A stretch of DNA of 64,000 nucleotides, from positions 115,273,552-115,337,551 of the forward strand of contig NC_073313.1 in the NCBI RefSeq assembly GCF_027595985.1, read 5' to 3'. The notes beneath the pieces were generated by a model. The model searched no databases. It worked only from the letters and a program-made list of their open reading frames with translations, and was not told the origin of the DNA. How positions within the stretch are numbered: the first letter of the stretch is position 1; every line of letters starts with the position of its first letter. The translations under genes and the position numbers were made by a program. This document shows, piece by piece, positions 32,096 to 43,245 of the stretch. The DNA comes from Sorex araneus. Lineage: Eukaryota; Chordata; Mammalia; Eulipotyphla; Soricidae.

Positions 32096-32565
32096 GGACA
32101 AGATTTAGGACAAGATAGTATAGATTTATTTCCCTCAGCTCCTTTCTACTAAGCACAAACAAATACTAGAAGTAATGAAATATCTAAGAAGAGTTCCCTG
32201 AGAAGTGGAAAGGAGAAGGCATATGGTTTCAGAACTCGAGGGGGAGTTTCTTTTGGCCACACACACACAGAGAAATAAACTAAAGTAGGGCCACAGTCTC
32301 TTGGCTTTGCAAGAAACAGAAAGTACACCAGGCTTAGCAACTTGACAGAGTATGGCTGCACTTTATCACGATCAAAAAAGCAAAAACCAATTTCTGCCAC
32401 ATAGGTCCAGCTAACCCACCTAGAACACAGTGGCAAACAATGACACAGAGCAGAACATCTTAACTCTTCAGAATTCACTATGGAAAAAAAAATCATAAGA
32501 AGTTTCATCAGCAAAAGGTGATCTGACAAAGAGTGTTTTATATCTCTCATAAGGCCTAGTATTAC
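32096..32565. other. Unclassified, possibly old L1 5' UTR-like
   Basis: A less AT-rich block with a 133-residue open frame on the - strand (32149-32550) that has no recognisable domain. The + strand run gagttccctgagaagtgg...tttcagaactcgaggggg faintly resembles mammalian L1 5' UTR sequence as I remember it. Weak. Confidence 0.25.
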
Positions 32566-32749
32566 CTGATTCCATGTTGGGGCACCACTGACTTAGTAAA
32601 ACAAATTAAATACTACTTATTACACAATCTCTTTTAAAAGTTGAAATATTATTTTCTAATTTTACAAGGTCAGTACCCAAACCATCACTTGTATAAATTG
32701 TAATCCCATTGCTCATCGATTCGCTTGAGCGGGAGCCCAAAACGTCTCC

Positions 32750-33470
32750 ATTTGTCCCTGTCTTGTGCTAGCATAGCCCATTGGCATCTGTTCACTCCAG
32801 GAAAATGAAGAACCTCAGGATGTTCAGAGTTTTGATAAAGAAGTCTGACCATCTCATAGGTGGGAGGCCAGGCATTCTTTTGACGACATGTGGAATCCAG
32901 TCAGTAACAGCTTTAGTCCAGTGGTCATCTACAAATCGCATTACGTGTTCAGCCCTTCTGATTTTCGATGCCTTGGCAAATGAAACAGCATCCCTGATAC
33001 TTGATCAGTCGATGGAGGTCAGAACTTTTGATTCCTTCTCTCACTTGCATGAAACGTGATATTCCGAGCATAGCTCTTTCGACTCATCTTTGGGAGACCC
33101 AAATAGCATTCTTATCCTGCTTTTGGAGGGCCCCGGTCCCCGGTCTCTGAGCATATGTTAGTGCAGGAAGAACAGAGGAGTCCAAAGGATGTGCCCAGAC
33201 GCGGAGGTTCTTTGTCCTCTTAACCATTTCTTTGACACTCTTGAAGTCGTTCTATGCAGCTCTCTTCCTCCTGTGCAGCTCAGGTGCCAGGTCGTTCGTC
33301 ATATTGAGTTCTCAATCTAGGTACACATAACTGCTGCATTTGGAGATGTTATTCCATTGAGAGCAAATGGAACATCAGGAATTAGTCCGTTTCTCATGAA
33401 AATTGTCTTCATGAGATTCAGCTGTAGTCCAGCCTTTCCACATTCCCAGTAGAAGTCAGTCATCATTCGT
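32750..33470 (-). pseudogene. RTE C-terminal domain relic
   Basis: Corresponds to 7030-7770 of the other RTE copy. It includes the complements of AGLQLNL, WALQK-like and DVKRT/PTRW-like segments in three frames. Broken by indels. Confidence 0.8.
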
Positions 33471-34340
33471 GCCCCTTGGCTGATGTTTGTTGTTATTAGA
33501 ACGAGGTCATCAGTGAAGTGGAGGTGGCATAGTTGTCAACCGTCTATCTTCACCCATTTGTTCCCATTCCAGTTGTTACATGATGTTCTCAAGGGTGACA
33601 CTGAAGAGTTTCAGTGGAATGGTATCATAATGCCAAACTCCTCTCTTTACGTCGATGATCACTTCCTTGTAGAATGGTGAGATCCTGGTGGTGAATCCAT
33701 AATACAGCTCACTGAAGATCCTGATATACTGAGTTTGTATGCCCTATTTGGCTAGGGCTTTGATGACTGCTTCAGTCTCAAAAAAATCAAAGGCCTTCTT
33801 TAAATTCATAAACGTTAGGCAGAGTGGCATCTTGAATTTTCCTGAAACCGCAATGAGCTTGGTCACCATGTGGATATGGTTGATTGTGCTGAATTCTTTT
33901 CAGAACCGGTTTGCTCACATGGTTGTCCTTCATCTAGTGTTCTGCCAATTCCATTCAGGATGACTCGAATGAACAACTTATAGACAATGGACAACAGGTA
34001 GATCGGGTGATAGTTGCCAATGTCGTGGATGTCTCTCTTCTTGTACAACAGAATGGTCCTGCTGATTTTCCATTGGGATGGAACCTTACATTCAGACAGA
34101 CAGCGTGTGAAGAGTTGAGCCAGTGTATTGACGAGTACTGGCGACAGATTCTTCAGGTGTTCGGATCTGACCTTGTCTGGACCAGGTGCTGTACGCTTCT
34201 TTACCAACAAAATGGCATGTCGGATTTCGAAAGGGAGAATGCTGGGAATGACATATCCATCCTGTGAAATTTGGTATATGAGCAGGTGGATGTGGCTATC
34301 AAAAAGATCCAAGTAGAAGTCGTGGATAATCTTTTCCATT
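33471..34340 (-). pseudogene. RTE reverse transcriptase relic
   Basis: The largest frame (33863-34339) reads APGPDKVRSEHLKNLSPVL, CKVPSQWKISRTILLYKK, NYHPIYLLSIVYKLF and IGRTLDEGQPCEQ, the N-terminal RT motifs. After a frameshift the palm region continues, with the active-site FTDDL at about 33500-33520 and the FxxxRGV segment near 33650. Catalytic aspartates are still readable, but the frame is lost. Confidence 0.88.
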
Positions 34341-34375
34341 GCCCTTCTAGAAGATGTGATAGATTCATCAGGACG

Positions 34376-34890
34376 TCAGAGGGCAGTCATCTTGGTCTTG
34401 TTTACGAAGGACAGGTAGGTGTTGTGAATACTTTTCCCAGCTTCTGCCCATCTGCCAGCACTGCTGCTCTTCTCTCTTTGAGTTCTTACTTTATCACTTC
34501 TCTGAACAGCTTTAAAAGCTTGGATGTTAGTTTGGGATTGCCTGAGGCTCGAGACAAACCATGTTGACGAATGGGGTCGAGTTTCCGAAGACAGGCGTCT
34601 TTTTGTGGCATTCTCTCTCTTGGTGTTCCTCACACAATCATGGAGATGCTGAACCAGTTGATGGTATTCCTCTTCAATGTTGTCAATGATGGCATCTTCC
34701 CATATTGCCCCAATAGTGCTAAAGAATCCCAAGTTGGTGATCGTTCTGGGAGTTCTCTTTTTAAACTTTGCAGACATTCTTCCCACTCCGTGAAGTAGAA
34801 TTTTGCACAAAGAAGATGGTGGTTTGATCCCTTTTGGAATTTTGGGACAACAGCGACATCAGTCAAGCAAAACTGTTGATTCAATATGAT
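34376..34890 (-). pseudogene. RTE linker between endonuclease and RT
   Basis: A 144-residue frame (34376-34810), rich in charged residues (KRENATKRRLSSETR), lies between the endonuclease and RT relics. No catalytic motif is expected here. Overlaps an alternative 84-residue frame after a frameshift. Confidence 0.75.
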
Positions 34891-34948
34891 GTGGTCAATT
34901 TCATTATGGAACTGCCCACTAGGAGACTTCCATGTCCAACGTTTAGAT

Positions 34949-35530
34949 TCAGACTCCTGGACCTATGAGGGGTTGGATGGTCTTGGTTGACATGATGAAC
35001 TCAGACAGTCTCTCACCCTGTTCGTTACATTCTAGGCTGTGGGTCCCAATATGAAGTTTTTTGGGTGATCTTCTCCATCCTATCTTTGCATTAAAATCAC
35101 CAACAATGACCTTGTAGAAGGTGTGGTCTTCTTTATAGAACTTCTCCAATCCTGTGTAGAACTTCTCAATTTCATCTTCATTGTAGTTGGATGTTGGTGC
35201 GCAGACAAAAAAGATAGAAACTGCCGGCACTGAGCCACATCTATTCAAACGTTAAGCGTACAATTCGGGTTGTTAGACATTCGAATGAGTCAATGTTTAT
35301 GGCCAAGTTCATGTTCATGAGGACACTGACACACCGACGACTCTACTGTCGAATGTTCCAAAGAACAGTTCTTCTCCAGTGTCAAAGATGGCATGATGTG
35401 ATTGATGCCTTCTCGTCTTGGTCAATCCAATGACATCATACTTGATCTTCTGCGCTTATGCCATCAGGTCCTCAATGGATGTTTCCGATGCCAGCGTGTA
35501 TGCATTAAAAGTGCAGACAGTCATTTTAGT
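34949..35530 (-). pseudogene. RTE endonuclease relic
   Basis: The frame 34949-35248 contains VIVGDFNAKIG (about 35080-35115), the conserved GDFN signature of the exonuclease-endonuclease-phosphatase fold, preceded by FFVCAPTSNYNEDEIEKFY. The more N-terminal part continues upstream (to about 35524, MTVCTFNAYT-like) in other frames. 5'-region sequence lies directly upstream. Confidence 0.88.
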
Positions 35531-35939
35531 CCTTCTTCGTTTTGGCAGCATAACTTGGCCCTGAGATTTAGCAGCCTCTTCTTGCTCGTCCTTCTCAATG
35601 CTGCCATATTGGGGGCTCTTCCAGGGTCAGGGGAATGAGGCCCATTTTTGTTACTGTTTTTGGTGTATCAAATATGCCATGGTTAGCTTGCCAGGCTCTG
35701 CCATGCAGGTAGCATGTTGTAACGATCTGCACACTGACAAACACACCACACACCTTGTGCATGGACGTGTTGCTCATGTATAGAAAGTATTGGACAGATC
35801 AACACAGTCAATGTAAGGAGTCCAGCCCTGCTCCTGCCTGCATCTCTGGGCAGCATCTGTTGGTTCACTTTTCACTGGTTGCCATCCTCTCACCATGATG
35901 AGGTGGTGAACCATCGAGCTCTATGAACCTTCCTACTGC

Positions 35940-36080
35940 TCACTTATCTACAATACTTGGCTCCTTCCTTATTCCTCACTTATCTACTTATCTAACCAAA
36001 CCATACAAGAACAATATAAAAAATAAAGCTTCACAGTATCTCTCATAAATTCCAAATACTTTAACAAAGTATCTTTATAA
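35940..36080. other. No recognisable feature
   Basis: Short unique stretch between RTE and SINE. Confidence 0.4.
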
Positions 36081-36088
36081 AATTGTAG

Positions 36089-36253
36089 GGGAACAGAGAG
36101 ATAATGCAGCATAGTAGGTATTTGCCTTGCACATGATCAACCTGGGTTTGATCCCCTTCATCGCTATAAGGTCCCCCAAAACCCATCAGGAGTACAGAGC
36201 CAGAAATAAACCCTGGGTACTGTCAGGTTTGGCCCCAAAACAAAACAAAAAGA
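36089..36253 (+). mobile_element. Diverged family A SINE
   Basis: Forward (ggggaacagagagataatgc to gccccaaaacaaaac). Flanks share aaattgta, a probable short remnant TSD. Confidence 0.82.
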
Positions 36254-36284
36254 AATTGTATAGAAGAGGTGCTAATTCTTCTTT

Positions 36285-37774
36285 TTCTTTAAATTAATTT
36301 ATTTTTTAATTAGTGAGTCAAAATGAGGGTACAGTTACATATTTACACATTTTCATGCCTGTGTTTCCCTCATACAATGTTCGAGAGCCCATCCCTCCAC
36401 CAGGTCCATTCTCCACCACCAATGAACCCAGTATCTCTCCCACCCCCCAAGCCCATTTCCCCTATCCCACCCCACCTCTGTGGTAGGGCATTCCAATTTG
36501 TTCTCTTTCTTTCCTTTTGGATGTTGTGGTTTGCAATAAGGGTATTGAGTGGCCATCGTGTTCAGTCTCTAGTCTACTTTCAGCATGCATCTCCCTTCCC
36601 GCACGGGATCTGCAATCACATTTTACTTGGTGTTCCCTTCTCTATCTGGGATGCCTTTCCCACAGCATGTGAGGCCAGCTTCCAAGCTATGGAACCAACC
36701 TCCTGGTATTATATACTACCATTCTTGGGTGTTAGTCTCCTACTCTGTTATTTTATATTCCAAAGATGAGTGCAATCTTTCTATGTCTGTCCCTCTCTTT
36801 CTGGCTCATTTCACTTAGCATGATACTTTCCATGTTGATCCACTTGTATGCAAAGTTCATGACTTCATCTTTTCTAACAGCTGCATAGTACTCCATTGTA
36901 TAGATGTACCAAAGTTTCTTTAACCAGTCATCTGTTCTTGGGCACTTGGGTTTTTTCCAGATTCTGGCTATTGTAAACAGTACTGCGATGAACATATAAG
37001 TGCAGATGTTATTTCGACTATACTTTTTTGCTTCTCTGGGATATATTCCCAGAAGTGGTATTGCTGGATCAAATGGAAGCTCCATTTCTAATTTTTTGAG
37101 AAGCGTTCATATTGTTTTCCAAAGGGGCTGGACCAGTTGGCATTCCCACCAGCAGTATAGAAGGGTCCCTTTCTCCCCACATCCTCTCCAACAGCGGTTG
37201 CTTTTGTTCTTTTGGATGTGTGCTAGTTTCTGTGGTGTGAGGTGGTATCTCATGGTTGTTTTGATCTGCATCTCCCTGATGATTAGTGATGCAGAACATT
37301 TTTTCATGTGCCTTTTGGCCACTCGTATCTCTTCCTTGGAAAAGTTTCTGTTCATTTCGTTGCACCATTTTCTGATGGCGTTGGATGTTTTCTTCTTGTA
37401 GAGTTCAACCAGTGCTTTATATACCTTTAATATCGACCCTTTATCGGATGGGTATTGTTGAATATCCTTTCCCATTCTGTAGATTGTCTTTGTATTCTGG
37501 TCACTGTATCTTTTGCAGTGCAGAAGCTTCTTAGTTTAATACAGTCCTATTTATCTCTGTTTCCACTTGGTTTTGTTAGTGGCATATCATCTTTGAAGAT
37601 ACCTTTAGCTTCAATATTGTGGAGTGTTTTCCTGACCTTGTCTTCGATGTACCTTATGGATTGTAGTCTGATGTTGAGGTCTTTAATCCATTTTGATCTG
37701 ATTTTTGTGCATGGTGTCTGATCGAGGTCTAAGCCCATTCTTTTGCATATGGTTGTCCAGTTATGCCAGCAATA
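36285..37774 (-). mobile_element. Young L1, 5'-truncated
   Basis: Antisense L1: (AAT)-rich tail, 3' UTR, then long nearly clean ORF2 C-terminal frames (36753-37085: [43 protein letters not shown]; 37107-37475: [19 protein letters not shown]). Flanked by ggtg(c/t)taattcttctt at 36269-36284 and 37775-37790, one mismatch. It lacks endonuclease and RT, so cannot move. Confidence 0.94.
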
Positions 37775-37790
37775 GGTGTTAATTCTTCTT

Positions 37791-38130
37791 AAACTGGTAG
37801 GATTCCCTAGTAAAATCATGTGTACCTGGAGATGATTGTTGAAAGTTGCCCTTTCAACCCCTTTAATAATTTAAGAGCTATTCATATTGTCAGTTTCATT
37901 GAGTCTGGGAATCTGTGAATTTTTTTAAAAAACTGTAACACTACTCTTCAATTTATAAACATGTTGCCCATAATATTGCCTTGAAATCTTTTTAAACCAG
38001 AAGAATCAACAGACATAACCCCTGCTTAGTTTCTGACACTGGTGATTTCCAGGAGTTTTTTTCTATTTTAATTGTTCAGAAATATTGCTAGAACTTTACC
38101 CATTTTAATTTTTTTAACTTGTCAATGTTT
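37791..38130. other. No recognisable feature
   Basis: AT-rich unique-looking sequence. Confidence 0.4.
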
Positions 38131-38142
38131 GTTTATAAGACA

Positions 38143-38380
38143 GCTGGAGTGATAGCACAGCGGTTGGGCGTTCACCATTCACGCGGCCGACCCGAGTTCG
38201 ATTCCTCCGCCCCTTTCGGAGAGCTGCCAAGCTACCAAGAGTAGCGAGCCCGCGCCGCAGAGCCAGCCAAGCTACCCATGCGTATTGGATATGCCAAAAA
38301 CAGTAACAATAAGTCTCTCAATGAGAGACGTTACTGGTGCCTGCTCGAACAAATTGATGAGCAACGAGATGACAGTGACA
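38143..38380 (+). mobile_element. Family B SINE, full length (reference copy)
   Basis: The best family B copy. tRNA-like head (38143-38208, B-box-like gagttcgattcc); RTE 5'-region-like body with agctaccaagagtagcg, gatatgccaaaaacagtaac and gagagacgttactgg; RTE 3' tail (caaattgatgagcaacgag) ending gatgacagtgaca. Perfect 12-bp TSD gtttataagaca at 38131-38142 and 38381-38392. No A-tail, so RTE-type rather than L1-type priming (inference). Confidence 0.95.
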
Positions 38381-38392
38381 GTTTATAAGACA

Positions 38393-38640
38393 TATATGTT
38401 TTAAATGTACTATATGTAACCACATTGAAAACATCACCAAAGTACCAATTTTCCTTCACACAATTAAAGAGGCCCCTCTCCTTTTTTGATCCTTCTCCCC
38501 TCCCTGTCTGGTACTACATTTCTACATTCAGAGATCAAAGGTTTGTTTTCATTTCGTTTTATCTATTCCCCTGCCTTGTTTCTCTATATCCTACTTATAT
38601 ATGAGCGCATGCAATTTTTGTGTGTGTGAAGCATGACATT
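38393..38640. other. No recognisable feature
   Basis: AT-rich, nothing assigned. Confidence 0.35.
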
Positions 38641-39079
38641 TTTTATTGAAACATTAGAGACAAAATGTGAAGGGAGAGAAATAACTATGTGCTCAAGACA
38701 GAACCCAGGCTTCTCCAGAGAAATAGGCAAGCAAGCAAAAGAAATACAAAGACAAACAAGCAGGTTCAAAGAACACTAGCTTGAAGAGCAAGCCCTGAGC
38801 ATCCAATATTACTTGTCTCTTCCCCTCTGAAATTTTTTTCTCTAGTTTAATTAAGATTGTTACTGGTTATTTATGGCAGGACTCCATCTTTTCTTCCAGT
38901 TGAGTTGCATTCTATTTAGTTATATAGACACATATGCTTCATTTTCTTTGTTCTCTCATCTGTCATTGGATACTTAGATTTTTCCGAGACCTTGAATGTT
39001 GTATATCTTTTTTGGATAAGTGTTTTTGTTCTTTGGATAGATATCTAGGAGTCTAACTGTGGTATAAAACAGCAGTTCT

Positions 39080-39264
39080 GCTTTTGTTTTATTTTATTTT
39101 TGTTTTTTAGGCCACTCCCGGAAATGCTCAAGGGTTACTCTTGACTGTGCACTAGGGAATTACTTCTGCAGTGCTTAGGGGACCATGTGGAATGCCGAAG
39201 ATTGAACCCTGGGTTGGCCGCATGCAAAGCAAATGCCCTAGCCATTGTACTACCACTTTGGTCC
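39080..39264 (-). mobile_element. Family A SINE
   Basis: Full-length antisense copy; 10-bp TSD cagcagttct at 39070-39079 and 39265-39274. Inserted in the old L1. Confidence 0.9.
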
Positions 39265-39569
39265 CAGCAGTTCTATTTTTAATTATTTTTGAGAAATCTT
39301 CATACTGATTTCCTTAGAAGCTACATCAATTTATATTCTCACTAACAGTAGGCATGGGTTGCTTTTACTTCCTATTCCTGCCACCACTTATTGCTTCTCA
39401 CTTTTTTAAATACAGGTCATTATACGTTGTATAATGACTCACAGTGTTAGGTAACACATCAATGTTACTCTGATTTTCCTTTCTCTTTTAATTATGCTGA
39501 GCTTTTTTAAATGTATCCTTAGCCATATTTACTTCTTTGGAGAAGTATGTGTTCAGCTCCAAATCCCAT

Positions 39570-39745
39570 TGGAGAGTGGGGTTAGGCCACACCCAGTGGT
39601 GCTCAGGGCTTACTCCTAGTTATGTACTCAGGGATCACTCTTGGTTGTAGTCAGATGACTGTGTGTGGTGCCAGGGATTGTACTGGGTTCAACCAAGTGC
39701 AAGGCAAGTGCCTTAAGGTCTGTGCTATCTCTCTTACTCTCTATC
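39570..39745 (-). mobile_element. Diverged family A SINE
   Basis: Antisense copy (ggccacacccagtggtgctc to gtctgtgctatctctctta) in the old L1; no TSD identified. Confidence 0.8.
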
Positions 39746-39956
39746 CTCATTTTCTGGCAATTTTAATGTTGTGTTGTTCTTGCTGAGTTTTGTAACTTCT
39801 TTATAGATCTTGTATTCTAGCCCTTCAATGGGTATATATGTACTAATAGTTTTATATATTCAGTAGGAGAGGTTTTTAATGATTATTTCAACGTGCATAA
39901 ATATTTAAATATATTATAAATACATAAATATTTAGCATGATGGAATACAATTTTTT

Positions 39957-41586
39957 TTGAAAGTTAATTCTTTTATTTATTTATTTATTTAATTAATTAA
40001 TTAATTAATTAATAGTTCATTTTTAGTGAGTCAACGTGAGGGTACAGTTACAGATTTGTACACTTTTGTGCTCATGTTTCTCCCTTACAAAGTTTGATAA
40101 CCCATCCCTTCACCAGTGCCCATTCTCCACCACCAGTAAACCCAACATCCCTCCCCCCTTCCCCAGTCCCGTCTCCCCCCACCCCACACTGCCACTATGG
40201 CAGGGTATTCCCTTTTGTTCTCTCTCTCTGATTAGGTGTTGTGGTTTGCAATAAAGGTGTTGAGTGGCCATTGTGTTCAGTCTCTAGTCTATATTCGGCC
40301 CGCATCATCTTTCCCCCACATGACCTCCAACCACATTTTACTTGGTGTTCCCTTCTCTGAGTTGCCCAGAATGAGAGACCAGCCTCCAAGCCATGGAGAC
40401 AACCTCCTGGTACTTATTTCTACTATTCTTGGGTGTTAGTCTTATAGTCTATTATTCTATAGTCCACAGATGAGTGTAATCTTTCTATGTCTGTCTCTCT
40501 CTTTCTGACTCATTTCACTTAGCATAATACTTTCCATGCTGATCCACTTATATGCAAACGTCATGACCTCATTCTTTCTAACAGTTGCATAGTATTCCAT
40601 TGTATAGGTCTACCAGAGTTTCTTCAACCAGTCATCTGTTCTAGGGCACTCGGGTTTTTTCCAGATTCTGGCTATTGTAAACAGTGCTGCGATGAACATA
40701 TAAGTGCAGATGCCTTTTCGACTATACTTTTTGGCTTTTCTGGGATATATTCCCAGCAGTGGTATTGCTGGGTCAAATGGGAGCTCAACCTCTAGTTTTT
40801 TGAGAATCGTCCATATTGTTTTCCAAAAGGGCTGAACTAGCCGACATTCCCACCAGCAGTGTAGAAGGGTCCCTTTCTCCCCACATCCTCTCCAACAGAG
40901 GTTGCTTTTGTTCTTTTGGATGTGTGCTAGCCTCTGTGGTGTGAGGTGGTATCTCATGGTTGTTTTGATCTGCATCTCTCTGATGATTAGTGATGTAGAG
41001 CACTTTTTCATGTGCCTTTTGGCCATTCGTATCTCTTCCTTGGTAAAATTTCTGTTCATTTATTCGCCCCATTTTTTGATGGGGTTGGATGTTTTCTTCT
41101 TGTAGAGTTCAACCAGTGCTTTATATACCCTTGATATCAACCCCTTATCTGATGGGTATTGTGTAAATATCCTTTCCCATTCTGTGGATAGTCTTTGTAT
41201 TCTGGTCGCTGTATCTTTTGTGGTGCAGAAGCTTTTTAGTTTAATGTAGTCCCATTTGTTGATCTCTGTTTTTACTAGATTGCTTAGTTCCGTGTCATCT
41301 TTGAAGATACCTTTATCTTCAATATCGTGGAGTGTTTTGCCTACCTTGTCTTCAGTGTACCTTATGGTTTATGGTCTGATGTTGAGGTCTTTAATCCATT
41401 TTGATCTGACTTTTGTGCATGGTGTCAGGTCGAGTTCTAAGCCCATTTTTTTGCATGTGGTTGTCCAGTTGTGCCAGCACCATTTGTTAAAGAGACTTTC
41501 CTTGCTCCACTTCACATCTCTTTCACCTTTATCAAAGATTAGATGATCATACATTTCAGGTTGTGTGTGGGGATATTCCACCCTTT
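39957..41586 (-). mobile_element. Young L1, 5'-truncated, nested in old L1
   Basis: Antisense: (TTTA)n/(TTAA)n tail, 3' UTR with the C-rich complement of the G-tract (40141-40190), then ORF2 frames (40610-41059: [45 protein letters not shown]). Perfect 18-bp TSD gatggaatacaatttttt at 39939-39956 and 41587-41604. About 1.63 kb. Confidence 0.96.
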
Positions 41587-41850
41587 GATGGAATACAATT
41601 TTTTAAGATTTATTTTCTATAGCAAAAGAATAAAATTACTGAAGACACCACTGAAGCTAACATATTGGGTGTATTTTTATTGTGTTCTCCCATCAGTTTA
41701 TGGATTTAAAACTGGTGTCTAAGTAATATATTTTGTATTAATTTTTGTACATGATGTTAAACAGTGGTCCAATTTTTAATTCTTTCGCATGTGACAATTT
41801 TTCATTCTTTTGCATGTGGCTTTCATTCTTTTGATTTTCAGTGTGTGTCT

Positions 41851-41959
41851 GTGTATGTATGGGGGGAGACGGTGTTTGGCAGAGACTGTACCATGGTCTC
41901 ATGCATACGAAGCATGCACTTTATTCTTGAGCCATGTCCCTAGTCCCCAACATCATTTG
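41851..41959 (-). mobile_element. Diverged SINE fragment
   Basis: Head-proximal piece (ccatggtctcatgcatacgaagcatgc, ttcttgagccatgtccctag). Splits the old L1 at 41850/41960. Confidence 0.5.
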
Positions 41960-42129
41960 CTTAAAATACTTTCCATTTTCTACTGTTTTAATAATATATT
42001 AATTGCCCATATGTGCGATAATAAAATGTATCAATTTCATTGGTTCCTTTTGTAAAACCAGTTTTCACAGATTTTATTTATTGTTTTTGCACTTAAAATT
42101 TTATTACGTTTTATTCCTCTCTTATGGAT

Positions 42130-42293
42130 GGGAAGTTGGCTCACTCAGAGAAATGATGCTCAGTGGCTATTACCAGCTTTGTGCTCCACAGTAAACTTGG
42201 ATTACTTAGGGCTGTATGTGATGATGGTGATCAAACCAGGGTAGGCTGAATGCAAAGCAAGTATTTTACCTCCTACACTATCTCTTCAAACCC
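42130..42293 (-). mobile_element. Diverged family A SINE
   Basis: Antisense: gatcaaaccagggtagg and gcaaagcaagtattttacc are the head region; the body is weak. Confidence 0.65.
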
Positions 42294-42387
42294 TCACTAT
42301 CTGTTGGTATCCTTATTATCCCTTCCTTCTGTTTTCTTTTTATATTCTAGCTTCTTAAGTAGACAGTCAGAATATTGGTTAGAGATC

Positions 42388-42548
42388 TTCATGATCACAA
42401 TCACGATAGCCCATTAAACACCGATTTCTTGGGCAGGCTCAGTAACATCTCATTTCGTCCTTTCCCTGAGATCTTAGAAGTCCATCTGGACTTGGCCCTC
42501 CCAACGATGTTGCACTAGGGGCTCTTCAGGGTCACGGAAATGATATTA
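42388..42548 (-). mobile_element. Diverged RTE-tailed element fragment
   Basis: + strand: catgatcacaatcacgatagccc (decayed tail), caccgatttcttgggcaggctcagtaac, ccctgagatcttagaagtcc, ggggctcttcagggtca. Matches the tail and body of family C and the RTE 5' region. Confidence 0.7.
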
Positions 42549-43140
42549 TTTCTTATTCTCATTTCTTACTGTATTCAACCAAATTTATAAATTAATCTTT
42601 ATTATAGGATGCACATATAATAAAAAGGCATGGTATATTTAGTGTTCAGTATTCTTTGTGGTTTAAGGCATCCACTGGGGTTCTTAGAACGTATTCTCAC
42701 AGATAAGGGAGACTCAGATATGGTCATTTTACAGCCAAAGAAACTGGGACTCAAAGAAACTCATTATGCTGTATGAGGTAAACAGATGATAGTAGAAATA
42801 TATATGAAATTATTACTTGATGAAGAAAGTATAGTAAGAAATGAGAAATTTTCAAAGCTTCAAAGATTCAATTATAACTTTAAAAGTTTAACTAATCAAG
42901 CAAATAGAAAAAGAAGCACATCTATAATGGGATAAAATGTCAAACAACTTAGCAAAAAAGTCTGCCTGTGTTTAATAGTCCTGATATTCCTGAGATTTTG
43001 TTATCTATTGTAAAATGCCATTATGACTAGTTAAGGAAACGGTGAGCCTATAACACCATAGGTTTGTCTTGTAAGTAAAACAATGTTGGCTAGTTGAATT
43101 ACTTCACCCAGAAATGCACTGGTACCATTTCATTTAAAGA
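42549..43140. other. No recognisable feature
   Basis: AT-rich unique-looking sequence. Confidence 0.4.
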
Positions 43141-43144
43141 ATGG

Positions 43145-43245
43145 AGGAGCTAGAAAGATAATTCAGCATGCCTCTGAGCACACCAAAAGCAACCCCTGAG
43201 AACCACTGAATGTTACCCAAAACCCTAAAGAATAAAACAATAAAG
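43145..43245 (+). mobile_element. SINE with internal deletion
   Basis: Head (ggagctagaaagataattc) joins directly to the 3' body (ctgagcacaccaaaagc, gttacccaaaaccc). The B-box region is lost. Confidence 0.6.

Larger units (their letters stand above)
32700..35930 (-). mobile_element. RTE-clade LINE, nearly full length
   Basis: About 3.2 kb, antisense. From the 5' end (35930 downward): a 5' region with cagagatgcaggcagg, gtgtttgtcagtgtgcag and the segment shared with family B SINEs (35600-35700); an apurinic-type endonuclease relic; a linker; RT; the C-terminal motifs; and the 3' end at about 32700 (gagcaaatcgatgagcaa-like). The protein resembles nematode RTE polyproteins from memory. I recall, unverified, a report of a nematode-to-shrew RTE transfer (name RTE1_Sar). 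Frameshifts and stops throughout; no TSD found. Confidence 0.9.
38860..42110 (-). mobile_element. Old L1, antisense, interrupted
   Basis: Diverged ORF2 C-terminal half on the - strand, in pieces: 38860-39079, 39265-39569, 39746-39956, 41587-41850 and 41960-42110. Readable L1 landmarks (complement): gttgcattctatttagttatatag (MEYN-like region) near 38905, a ttctcactaacagta segment (39337), cttctttatagatcttgtattctagccc (39800), and ttttgcatgtggc/cccaacatcatttgc (41810, 41945). Hosts two SINEs, a young L1 and a SINE fragment. Confidence 0.72.

Noticed and set aside
32149..32550. 133-residue - strand frame as a gene
   Set aside because: Hydrophobic end and Cys residues looked interesting, but there is no homology I recognise and no start or splice support.
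36285..37774. Functional L1 ORF2
   Set aside because: Frames are fairly clean, but endonuclease and RT domains are absent through 5' truncation.
38143..38208. tRNA gene
   Set aside because: A- and B-box-like words are present, as in most SINE heads here, but no cloverleaf with a sensible anticodon arm and acceptor stem could be drawn, and the sequence continues into the SINE body.
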